Source: Alphaproteobacteria bacterium (lineage in GTDB: Bacteria > Pseudomonadota > Alphaproteobacteria > Reyranellales > Reyranellaceae). Taken from it: a DNA stretch of 5,411 nt. Location: contig VBAF01000043.1 of the NCBI GenBank assembly GCA_005884705.1, positions 1-5,411 of the forward strand. Reading direction: 5' to 3'. A program made the position numbers and the translations under genes. Positions within the stretch are counted from its first letter, which is position 1; every line of letters starts with the position of its first letter. Below are positions 1-5,411 of the stretch, one piece after another. Under the pieces are notes generated by a model that worked only from the letters and a program-made list of their open reading frames with translations, was not told the origin of the DNA and ran no database searches.

Positions 1-317
1 CGGAGATGGCGGCGATGCCCGAGGCGATCCATCCGCTGGTGCGCACCCATCCGGAAACCGGCCGCAAGGCGCTCTATCTCAACGCCAACCGCATGGAGCA
101 GGTGGTCGGCCTCGAGCGCGGCGAGAGCGACGCCCTGCTCGACGGGCTGATCGCCCATGCAATCGAGCCGCGCTTCCAGTACCGCCATGTCTGGCGCCAG
201 GGCGACGTAGTGATCTGGGACAATCGCTGCACCATGCACAAGGCCAACGCCGACTATCCGGAAGGCGAGCGTCGGCTGATGCACCGGGTCGTGGTGGCAG
301 GCACCGCGCCGGCCTGA
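1..317 (+). CDS. TauD/TfdA-family Fe(II)/2-oxoglutarate-dependent dioxygenase, C-terminal part (5' end outside window)
   Basis: This is the last ~105 codons of a gene that begins left of the window; the frame is open to the left edge, so the ATG at base 6 is probably internal. Numbering from that Met, the segment WDNRCTMH (71-78) followed by NADYPEGERRLMHR (81-94) is the C-terminal signature of the TauD/TfdA family. His78 matches the distal iron-ligand His. Arg90 and Arg94 match the conserved pair that binds 2-oxoglutarate and substrate anions in E. coli TauD, with one extra residue in the intervening loop. Family members are cytosolic and couple 2-oxoglutarate decarboxylation to hydroxylation of sulfonates, aryloxyalkanoates or other small acids. 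The proximal HxD motif and the substrate pocket lie outside the window, so the substrate cannot be named. The gene converges on the importer operon. Family call is firm; substrate is unknown. Confidence 0.87.
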   Translation, partial: EMAAMPEAIHPLVRTHPETGRKALYLNANRMEQVVGLERGESDALLDGLIAHAIEPRFQYRHVWRQGDVVIWDNRCTMHKANADYPEGERRLMHRVVVAGTAPA

Positions 318-350
318 ACCGTTTTTGCGGTTTTCACCGTTTTTGGTTCA
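315..350 (+). terminator. Candidate intrinsic terminator of the dioxygenase gene
   Basis: AACCG (317-321) and CGGTT (328-332) form a 5-bp stem with a 6-nt loop. The stem runs into TTTT (331-334) and overlaps the stop codon. An alternative outer dyad pairs TGAACC (315-320) with GGTTCA (345-350), preceded by a second T5 run (340-344). The position directly after a stop codon and the T runs fit a factor-independent terminator for + strand transcription, but the stem is short. Confidence 0.45.
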
Positions 351-371
351 GTCACCGTTTCTCGGAACGAG
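318..371 (+). repeat. Three degenerate 18-nt direct repeats in the convergent gap
   Basis: Three consecutive 18-nt units start at 318, 336 and 354. All begin ACCGTTT; the first two share ACCGTTTTTG and the third reads ACCGTTTCTC. The remaining bases of each unit are poorly conserved. The periodicity is exact, but the shared core is only 7-10 nt, so it may be a remnant of duplication of a terminator-like word. No replication or plasmid gene is nearby to support iterons. Confidence 0.35.
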
Positions 372-443
372 GCCGAGCCGGCATCGTGCAGGCCTTGTGC
401 ATTGAGGGCGGAGGAACTGTCGAATCCCCACCCAGAGCGAATA

Positions 444-480
444 GCGGAAATTGCTGAAATTGAATTACCGCAATTCCGGC
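444..480. terminator. Imperfect hairpin downstream of the importer operon; possible bidirectional terminator
   Basis: AATTGC (449-454) pairs with GCAATT (470-475). After a one-base bulge at 448, CGG (445-447) pairs with CCG (476-478). The loop is 15 nt. It lies about 25 bp past the end of the importer operon (- strand) and is the best dyad on that side. There is no T-run on either flank, so a terminator role is only suggested by position. The rest of 318-504 shows no coding potential. Confidence 0.3.
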
Positions 481-504
481 TAAGGGATTAAGGGCGGTGG
501 CCCG

Positions 505-1496
505 TCAGGACTGCAGCAGCACCGTGTGCTCGGGCGAGAAAGACACCGTCACCGGCGCGCCTTCGTCGAGCAGGTTGACCGGCGGCCGGCGCACGATCAG
601 GCGGCCGCAGGCGCATTCGACGATATATTGCACGAAATCGCCGTGGAACATGCGCTGGCGCACCGTGCCGGGAAGCTGGTTGTCACCGAGCTGCGGGACG
701 AGGTCGATATAGGCGGTGCGCACCGCCACTTCGGTCCCCGAGCTGCCGCCGGCCGTCTTCAGGATGGTGCCGCCCTCGGCTTCGAACAGGCCGGGGCCGG
801 TGACCCGGCCCCTGATCAGGTTCGCGGAACCCACGAAGTCGGCGACGAAGCGGCTCCGCGGCCGGTTATAGATCGCCTCCGGCGTGCCGATCTGCTCGAT
901 CACGCCGACATTCATCACGATCACCCGGTCGGAGATGGCGAGTGCCTCCTCCTGGTCGTGCGTCACGTAGACCGAGGTGATGTCGAGCCGGCGCTGCAAC
1001 TCGCGCAATTCGACCCGCATCTCGGCGCGCAGCTTGGCATCGAGGTTCGACAGCGGCTCGTCGAACAGCACGACGGTAGGCGAGAAGGCTATCGCGCGTG
1101 CCAGGGCTACTCGTTGCTGCTGGCCGCCGGACAGCTTGGACGCACCGCGCTCGGCGAGATGGCGCATCTGCACCAGGTCGAGTGCCTTCTCGACGTTGGC
1201 CTTGATCTCAGCCTGGCTCTGCTTTCGCACCCGCAGGCCGTAGGCCACGTTGTCGAACACCGTCATGTGCGGCCATACTCAGCGTCGTACATCGCCTGGC
1301 CGTCGATATGGATCGAGCCGCCGCTCGGCTGCTCGAGCCCGGCGATGGCGCGCAAGGTCGTGGTCTTGCCGCAGCCCGAGGGCCCGAGCAGGGTCACGTG
1401 CTCGCCGCGGCCGACGGTGAAGCTCACGCCGTTCACCGCCGTCTGGTCGCCGTAGCGGACCACCAGGTCCTTCACGTCGATGCGCGTCGCGCTCAC
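505..1496 (-). pseudogene. ABC importer ATPase (FbpC/PotA-like), disrupted by an internal deletion and frameshift
   Basis: This would be the cytoplasmic ATP-hydrolysing subunit of the importer encoded just upstream. Translation starts at a GTG (1496-1494) that overlaps the permease TGA as GTGA and is preceded by AAGGAG. The first frame gives 77 residues with Walker A GPSGCGKT (38-45) and ends at a TGA at 1265-1263. The rest lies in another frame, readable from about 1278. It contains WPHMTVFDNVAYGL, signature LSGGQQQR, Walker B VVLFDE, D-loop SNLDA, H-loop THDQEEA and a C-terminal TOBE-like domain ending at 505. In family members about 20 residues, roughly NVPPEKR..GMVFQSYA and including the Q-loop Gln, lie between these parts; here they are absent. 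The net change fits loss of 3n+1 bases. No simple frameshift restores the Q-loop, so the gene as written cannot give a working ATPase. Every other motif is intact, so the lesion is recent or is an assembly error. Confidence 0.9.
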
Positions 1497-3232
1497 TGCA
1501 GCTCCTTGGTCATGCCGCGCGCCACGCGGAACAGGATCACCAGCGCAATGATGACGGTGAAGGTCTGGATCAGCGCCATCGCCGCCGTCAACTCGGTGCC
1601 GCTGGTGGCGAAGGCGTTGACGATCGACGGCGCGATCACCTTGGCGTTGGGACCCATCAGGAAGGCCGAGGCGCCCAATTCGCGCACACAGGCCATGAAG
1701 ATCAGCAGCCACGCCGCCAGGATGCCGGGCTTGAGCAGCGGCAGCGTGACGGTGCGCATCTGGTAGCCCCACGAGGCGCCGCAGACGCGGGCGCATTCCT
1801 CGAGGCTCTTGTCGATCTGCAGCACCACGCCCGCCAGCGTGCGCACGCCGAGCGGCAGCATGACGGTGAAATAGGCGAGCGCCAGCAGCCACAGGGTGCC
1901 GTAGATGCCGATCGGGATGTTGAGCCACGCCCACAGCAGGGCCAGGCCGAACACCAGGCGGGGCACCGCCTGCGGGAACATCACGAGGTACTCGATGGCG
2001 CCGCGCCCGACGAGCTTGGAGCGGTAGATGATCCAGACCAGCAGCGCCATGATCACCACGCCGACCGTGGCGACGCCCAGCCCGAGCATGATGCTGTTGA
2101 CCAGCGCGGTGCGCACCGGGCCGAGCGACAGCGCGAGCTCGTAGTTCGCGAGCGTCCACTGCGCCTGGCTCAGGATCACGGTTGCGAAGCGCTGCAGCGA
2201 GGTCATCAGCAGGGCGGCGATCGGGAAGACCACCGCCAGCGCGACGTACAGCGCGCAGACGCTGAACAGCACCCAGGCGAGTCGTCCCATGTCCATCGGC
2301 CGCGGCCGGAAGGCCTTGCCAGTGATGGTGGCGAAGCTGCCGCGGCCGATCACGCGGCGGTAGAAGGTGAGCATGCCGAACATGACGACGAACAGCGAGA
2401 GCCCCATCGCCGAGGCGCGGCCATAGTCGGGCGGATAGGCCAATGTGGAATCCCAGATCGCCGTGGTGATGACATAGATGCGGCCGGGAATGCCGAGCAC
2501 CAGCGCGGCGGCAAACGAGCCCAGCATCTCGGCGAACACGAACAGCATGGCGCCCAGCACGCCCGGCATGACCAGCGGCAAAGTCACCGTCAGCGTGGTG
2601 CGCAGCTTGGAGGCGCCCATCACCCGGGCCGATTCCTCGAGCGCCGGATCCATCGACTTCATCGACGCCGAGATCATGACGAAGGCGACCGTGCCCTCGA
2701 ACAGCGCCATCACCCAGGCGATGCCGAAGTGGGTGTAGATGTCGGCGATATCGCTGGTGCCGCCCATCGCCCGCCAGATCTGGTTGATGAAGCCGCTCTT
2801 GGGCCCGGCGATCACCGCCCAGGCGAGCGCCCCCACCAGCGGGGTCATGTAGTAGGGCAGCTCCATCAGGCGCTCGAGCTGGCCGCCCCACGGCACGTTG
2901 GTGCGGGTCAGGATCCAGGCGAGCGTGAAGCCGATCAGGATCGCCATCACGGTGGCCATCACCGCGATGACCACCGTGTTGACCACGGTCCTGATGTCCT
3001 CGCTGAAGATCGAGATGTAGTTGGCGATGCCGAACTCGACCGGCGGGAACGCCATCGGGTCGCCAACGTTCAGCGACTCCTCGACCAGGAAGACCAGCGG
3101 CAGCAGGACCAAGAAGCTCACGACCGCGAGGACGGCGAGCGTCGTCAGGGCCTGCCCGTTGAGGCGCAGGCGCCACCATCCGTCGTCCCGACCGGAGGGC
3201 CGAAGGCCCGGAGTGGAGGGACCTCTTTTCAA
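1493..3232 (-). CDS. Fbp-type ABC importer permease, two fused membrane domains
   Basis: A 579-residue inner-membrane protein with two binding-protein-dependent transport permease domains in one chain, as in FbpB/SfuB-type systems, so one polypeptide can form the whole channel. The first hydrophobic helix is at about 30-50. Each half carries an EAA loop that docks on the ATPase: LEESARVMGASKLRTTLTVTLP (198-219) and EECARVCGASWGYQMRTVTLP (479-498). Both have the conserved Gly and the trailing LP. Length is normal for fused permeases. The 5' end is odd. The frame is closed by a TAA just upstream, and the only plausible start before helix 1 is TTG (3232-3230), or the adjacent CTG, without a good ribosome site. 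Residues 2-18 or so (KRGPSTPGLRPSGRDDG) are encoded by a REP-like palindrome. The next in-frame start codon, a GTG at residue 38, lies inside helix 1. The gene follows the binding-protein gene after 85 bp and overlaps the ATPase start by 4 bp. Confidence 0.93.
   Translation of the reverse strand: MKRGPSTPGLRPSGRDDGWWRLRLNGQALTTLAVLAVVSFLVLLPLVFLVEESLNVGDPMAFPPVEFGIANYISIFSEDIRTVVNTVVIAVMATVMAILIGFTLAWILTRTNVPWGGQLERLMELPYYMTPLVGALAWAVIAGPKSGFINQIWRAMGGTSDIADIYTHFGIAWVMALFEGTVAFVMISASMKSMDPALEESARVMGASKLRTTLTVTLPLVMPGVLGAMLFVFAEMLGSFAAALVLGIPGRIYVITTAIWDSTLAYPPDYGRASAMGLSLFVVMFGMLTFYRRVIGRGSFATITGKAFRPRPMDMGRLAWVLFSVCALYVALAVVFPIAALLMTSLQRFATVILSQAQWTLANYELALSLGPVRTALVNSIMLGLGVATVGVVIMALLVWIIYRSKLVGRGAIEYLVMFPQAVPRLVFGLALLWAWLNIPIGIYGTLWLLALAYFTVMLPLGVRTLAGVVLQIDKSLEECARVCGASWGYQMRTVTLPLLKPGILAAWLLIFMACVRELGASAFLMGPNAKVIAPSIVNAFATSGTELTAAMALIQTFTVIIALVILFRVARGMTKELQ
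1502..1507 (-). promoter_or_regulatory. Ribosome binding site for the ATPase GTG start
   Basis: On the - strand AAGGAG lies 5 nt before the GTG at 1496-1494, inside the last codons of the permease. It supports the GTG start and, with the 4-bp GTGA overlap, suggests translational coupling of permease and ATPase. Confidence 0.75.
3180..3230 (-). repeat. REP-like unit, left copy (overlaps the permease 5' end)
   Basis: Read on the - strand this 51-nt unit starts GAAAAGAGGTCCCTCC and ends CGGTCGGGACGACGG, with a GGGCC-GAA-GGCCC hairpin between. It lies wholly inside the predicted permease frame, just after the TTG start. Confidence 0.72.
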
Positions 3233-3251
3233 CAGTTAGCCGCAAATCGTG

Positions 3252-3306
3252 GGAAAAAGGTCCCTCCGCTTCGCCTCGCTTCGCTCGGCTTCGGTCGGGA
3301 CGACGG
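3252..3306 (+). repeat. REP-like unit, right copy (between binding-protein stop and permease)
   Basis: Read on the + strand this 55-nt unit starts GGAAAAAGGTCCCTCC and ends CGGTCGGGACGACGG, with a centre of CTTCG/CTCG words. It shares both ends with the left copy but not the middle. It ends 11 bp before the binding-protein stop codon. Confidence 0.72.
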
Positions 3307-3317
3307 GCAGGGCAAGC

Positions 3318-4397
3318 TCAGCGCCCGGCGCCGACGATGCGGTTCCACTCCTTGGCGAAGGACGGACGGTCCTTCTCGAAGTCGTTCCAGTCGGCCGGCG
3401 TAAGCAGCTTCATCTTCTCGAGCGGCACGGTATCGGCGCCGCCCGGCGGCGGCACGTCGTTGCGCGGCGAATGGAGCAGCAGCGCCTCGGCCAGCGCCTT
3501 CTGGCCGATCGGCGAGAGGAACCAGTCCATGAACAACTCGGCGGCGTTGGGATGCGGCGCCTGGTCGACGATGCCGTAGGTCTCCGGCACCGACGGCACG
3601 CCGGTCTCGGGGAAGACGAAGGCGAGCGGCGCGCCCTTGGCCTTGAACTCGATGTAGCCCGAGTACTGCGCGCCCATGATGATCTTGTCCTGGCCGTCGA
3701 CCAGCCGGCCGTACTGCTGGACATAGGAGTCGAACGCGCGCGGCTTCTGTTCGCCGAACTTCTTGAAGTAGCCCTCGCCCAGAATCGGCTTCAGGGCATA
3801 CCAGACGCCGTGCTGGAGGCCCGAGTTGGAGACCTTGACGTTGATCGCGTCCTTCCACTTGGGATCGAGCAGGTCCTCCCACTTCTTGGGCGCCTCCGCC
3901 GCCGACACGTTGTTGGGATTGTAGGCGATGCCCGCCATGATGACCGAGCCCCAGGTCCAGTAGCCTTCCGGCTGGCTCCTGGCCTCCTTGGGGAAGAACT
4001 GCATCTCGGGCGAAACGTATTGGTGGAAGCCGCCCTTGCGCTGGAAGTCCAGGATCATGCCCATGTCGGAGATCTGGACGATGTCGACCAGATAGGACTT
4101 GGCTTGGCGCTCCGACAGGATCTTGGCGTAGAGCGCCCCGGCCTGCAGGCGGACGTAAGAGGTCTTGATCTCGGGGAAGAGCTTGTTGAAGGCAGCCAGC
4201 AGCTTGACCTGGCCCTGCTCGGGATCGGTCGAGTAGAGGGTGAAGGCAGCCTCGGCCTTGGCCTTGTCGACATTGGCGCAGGTCTTGAAGCCTTCCATCT
4301 GACGCGGCTTGTCGCACAGCTTGGCATTCTGGGCCTCGGCCATGCCCGACCAGCCGATGGCGCACACGGCCATACCCATGAAAGCAAACAGCCTCAT
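3318..4397 (-). CDS. ABC importer periplasmic substrate-binding protein (FbpA-like family)
   Basis: A 359-residue extracellular solute-binding protein that should capture the ligand in the periplasm and deliver it to the fused permease downstream. A Sec signal peptide is clear: MRLF, a hydrophobic core, then AEA at 20-22 with likely cleavage before Gln23. The mature start has the family pattern LYSTDPEQGQVKLLAAFNKLFP, then DIVQISD, WEDLLDPKWKDAI and a C-terminal ELFMDWFLSPIGQKALAE. The ATG at 4397 is preceded by GGGAGGA at good spacing; the open frame continues further upstream, but only as antisense to cofD. The family includes ferric iron, 2-aminoethylphosphonate, thiamine and sugar-phosphate binders. 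The adjacent Tyr-Tyr pair used for iron by FbpA is not seen; the nearest segment reads QYSGYIEF. An iron role therefore cannot be assumed and the ligand is unassigned. A REP-like pair follows the stop codon. Confidence 0.93.
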   Translation of the reverse strand: MRLFAFMGMAVCAIGWSGMAEAQNAKLCDKPRQMEGFKTCANVDKAKAEAAFTLYSTDPEQGQVKLLAAFNKLFPEIKTSYVRLQAGALYAKILSERQAKSYLVDIVQISDMGMILDFQRKGGFHQYVSPEMQFFPKEARSQPEGYWTWGSVIMAGIAYNPNNVSAAEAPKKWEDLLDPKWKDAINVKVSNSGLQHGVWYALKPILGEGYFKKFGEQKPRAFDSYVQQYGRLVDGQDKIIMGAQYSGYIEFKAKGAPLAFVFPETGVPSVPETYGIVDQAPHPNAAELFMDWFLSPIGQKALAEALLLHSPRNDVPPPGGADTVPLEKMKLLTPADWNDFEKDRPSFAKEWNRIVGAGR

Positions 4398-4484
4398 GAC
4401 GTCCTCCCGAAATCCTTTGTTCGCGCGGGAGCCTAGATCGAATTGCAGACCTAGCGCAATGTTTCGTGGGATAGGTTGGCCCGC
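4398..4484. promoter_or_regulatory. Divergent promoter region between the importer operon and cofD
   Basis: These 87 bp must hold the 5' signals of the importer operon (-), and of cofD (+) if cofD starts its own transcript. It is more AT-rich than the flanking genes. On the - strand TTGCGC followed after about 18 nt by TAGGCT is a weak sigma-70-like pair. On the + strand TTGCAG followed after 18 nt by TGGGAT is another. Neither is close to consensus. No Fur-like, riboswitch-like or strong dyad operator is visible. Confidence 0.4.
4402..4408 (-). promoter_or_regulatory. Ribosome binding site of the binding-protein gene
   Basis: On the - strand GGGAGGA ends 4 nt before the ATG at 4397-4395. 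It is the strongest ribosome site in the window. It fixes the start of the binding protein against the longer open frame that reaches back to 5018. Confidence 0.8.
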
Positions 4485-5411
4485 ATGACGAGACGTATCC
4501 TCGCCCTGGCCGGCGGTGTCGGCGGCGCCAAGCTCGCCGTGGGGCTGGCAGGCCTGTTGCCGACCGACGCCCTCACGGTAGCGGTCAACACCGCGGACGA
4601 CTTCGAGCATCTCGGGCTCAGCATCTGCCCCGACCTCGACACGGTGATGTACACGCTCGCGGGAGTCGCCAACGCCGAGGCCGGCTGGGGCCGCCGCGAC
4701 GAGAGCTGGGCGGTGATGGAGGCGTTGGGTCCGCTCGGGGCCGAGACCTGGTTCCGCCTCGGCGACAAGGACCTCGCCACCCATATCGAGCGCACGCGCC
4801 GCCTGCGCGCGGGCGAGAGCCTGTCGTCGGTGATGCGCGATCTCGCAGCGAAGCTCGGTGTCGAGTGCGCGATGGTGCCGATGAGCGACGATCCGGTGCG
4901 CACCATGGTGACGACCGACCGGGGCGAGCTCGCCTTCCAGGACTGGTTCGTGCGGCTGCGCTGCGAGCCGGTGGTGAAGTCCGTGCGCTTCGCCGGCGCC
5001 GGCAAAGCCAGGCCGCACCCCGCCCTGGTCGACACGGCTGGTTTACGCGGCGTGGTCGTCTGTCCGTCCAATCCCTTCGTCAGCGTCGCGCCGATCCTCG
5101 CCGTGCCGGGCGTGCGGCCCGCGCTCGCGCGGGCCAAGGCGCCGAAGGTCGCCGTCACGCCGATCGTCGGCGGCCAAGCGATCAAGGGACCGGCAGCGAA
5201 GATGCTGGCCGAGCTCGGCCACGACGTCTCCGCGCTGGGCGTGGCGCGCTACTACAAGGAGTGGGCCGACGGCTTCGTGCTCGACGTTCAGGATGCAAGC
5301 CTCGCGCCCGACATCGAAGGCCTGGGCCTCAAGGTGAGGATCACCGACACCATGATGCGAAACGACGCCGACAAGCGTCGTCTCGCCGCGCACGTGCTCG
5401 ATTTCGTGGAC
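4485..5411 (+). CDS. cofD: 2-phospho-L-lactate transferase CofD (coenzyme F420 biosynthesis), 3' end cut by the window
   Basis: CofD (FbiA in mycobacteria) transfers the phospholactyl-type group from the guanylylated donor (LPPG, or its enolpyruvyl or glyceryl analogue) onto the deazaflavin FO. This gives F420-0 or its dehydro/glyceryl form in the cytosol. The 309 in-window codons run from ATG 4485 to the last base with no stop. Visible motifs are the nucleotide-binding GGVGGAKL (10-17), NTADDFEHLGLSICPDLDT (35-53, acidic residues likely for metal/FO), WFRLGDKDLATHIERT (89-104), CPSNPFVSVAPIL (193-205) and PIVGGQAIKGPAAKM (226-240). The segment ITDTMMRNDADKRRLAAHVLDF (286-307) is the usual C-terminal end, so only a few codons are probably missing. 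The ribosome site is weak. The gene is divergent from the importer. The donor (2-phospholactate, PEP or 3-phosphoglycerate) cannot be read from the sequence. cofE/cofC partners, if linked, lie to the right of the window. Confidence 0.95.
   Translation, partial: MTRRILALAGGVGGAKLAVGLAGLLPTDALTVAVNTADDFEHLGLSICPDLDTVMYTLAGVANAEAGWGRRDESWAVMEALGPLGAETWFRLGDKDLATHIERTRRLRAGESLSSVMRDLAAKLGVECAMVPMSDDPVRTMVTTDRGELAFQDWFVRLRCEPVVKSVRFAGAGKARPHPALVDTAGLRGVVVCPSNPFVSVAPILAVPGVRPALARAKAPKVAVTPIVGGQAIKGPAAKMLAELGHDVSALGVARYYKEWADGFVLDVQDASLAPDIEGLGLKVRITDTMMRNDADKRRLAAHVLDFVD

Larger units (their letters stand above)
3180..3306. repeat. 127-bp inverted pair of REP-like palindromic units
   Basis: Outer arms CCGTCGTCCCGACCG (3180-3194) and CGGTCGGGACGACGG (3292-3306) are a perfect 15-bp inverted repeat. 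Inner arms GGAGGGACC (3215-3223) and GGTCCCTCC (3259-3267) are a perfect 9-bp repeat, and pairing continues with one mismatch through a T4/A5 stretch. The middle of each arm differs. The left has its own hairpin GGGCC-GAA-GGCCC (3197-3209); the right is a run of CTTCG/CTCG words. Conserved ends with variable centres and a head-to-head arrangement are typical of dispersed REP/BIME-type elements. In the operon mRNA the pair would form a large hairpin between the binding-protein and permease cistrons. Confidence 0.8.

Noticed and set aside
1263..1290. Programmed ribosomal frameshift in the ATPase gene
   Set aside because: Shifting frame here would still omit the Q-loop segment, and no slippery heptamer or stimulatory structure is visible, so a deletion explains the data better.
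526..1455. 309-codon + strand open frame antisense to the ATPase
   Set aside because: It is a shadow frame of high-GC coding DNA, His/Arg/Ala-rich, with no recognisable domain or ribosome site.
1497..3245. Long - strand open frame (1263-3245) running through the permease in another frame
   Set aside because: It is Arg/Gly/Ala-rich low-information translation of the permease's GC-rich codons. Only its last 77 codons, from the GTG at 1496, are real and belong to the ATPase.
3180..3306. The large dyad read as a simple intrinsic terminator ending the binding-protein transcript
   Set aside because: The T/A-rich stretch lies at the inner part of the dyad rather than after the stem, and the permease and ATPase downstream need the same transcript. 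A REP-type element fits better, though partial termination is possible.
3249..4436. 395-codon + strand open frame antisense to the binding-protein gene, and the shorter antisense frame at 2729-3403
   Set aside because: Both have shadow-type composition, and the opposite strand holds clear conserved genes.
4432..4454. Direct repeat of CCTAG (4432-4436 and 4450-4454) as an operator
   Set aside because: Five bases repeated twice is too little to support a binding site.
4398..5018. N-terminal extension of the binding-protein frame up to 5018 (-)
   Set aside because: It is antisense to the well-supported cofD gene, has no family resemblance, and the signal peptide with a strong ribosome site places the start at 4397.
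4451..5393. - strand open frames antisense to cofD (4451-5185 and 5043-5393)
   Set aside because: The + strand encodes CofD with all its motifs through this stretch. The antisense frames have no family features.

Overview
The window is GC-rich, densely coded bacterial DNA with five recognisable genes. The gene content (an Fbp-type ABC uptake system, a TauD/TfdA-family dioxygenase and the F420 gene cofD) and the palindromic intergenic elements suggest an alphaproteobacterium of the Rhodospirillales/Rhizobiales kind. That assignment is inference from gene style, because no rRNA or other phylogenetic marker is present.

Layout. Bases 1-317 (+) hold the C-terminal end of a TauD/TfdA-family Fe(II)/2-oxoglutarate dioxygenase. 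Bases 318-504 are a convergent intergenic stretch with a hairpin followed by T residues, a three-fold 18-nt periodic repeat and a second hairpin. Bases 505-4397 (-) are a three-gene ABC importer operon read right to left: a periplasmic binding protein (4397-3318), a fused two-domain permease (3232-1493) and an ATPase (1496-505). From 4485 to the right edge (+) runs cofD, divergent from the importer across 87 bp.

The importer genes form a normal uptake set. The binding protein has a Sec signal peptide, the permease carries both membrane halves in one chain, and the ATPase start overlaps the permease stop. The ATPase is broken as written. Its Walker A part and its signature/Walker B part lie in different frames, and about 20 residues including the Q-loop are missing between them. 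The junction word TATGGCCGC reads sensibly in both frames, which points to a deletion (biological or an assembly collapse) between two short direct repeats. If the lesion is real, the importer lacks its own energy source unless another ATPase substitutes.

Between the binding-protein and permease genes sits a head-to-head pair of REP-like palindromic units, forming a 127-bp dyad. One arm runs into the permease reading frame and encodes its predicted first 18 or so residues. This arrangement resembles the malE-malF REP of enteric bacteria and could let the binding protein be made in excess over the permease.

No wholly new system is visible. The points worth following are the ATPase lesion, the REP pair and its effect on the permease start, the unassigned substrate of the binding protein, and F420 biosynthesis in this background.
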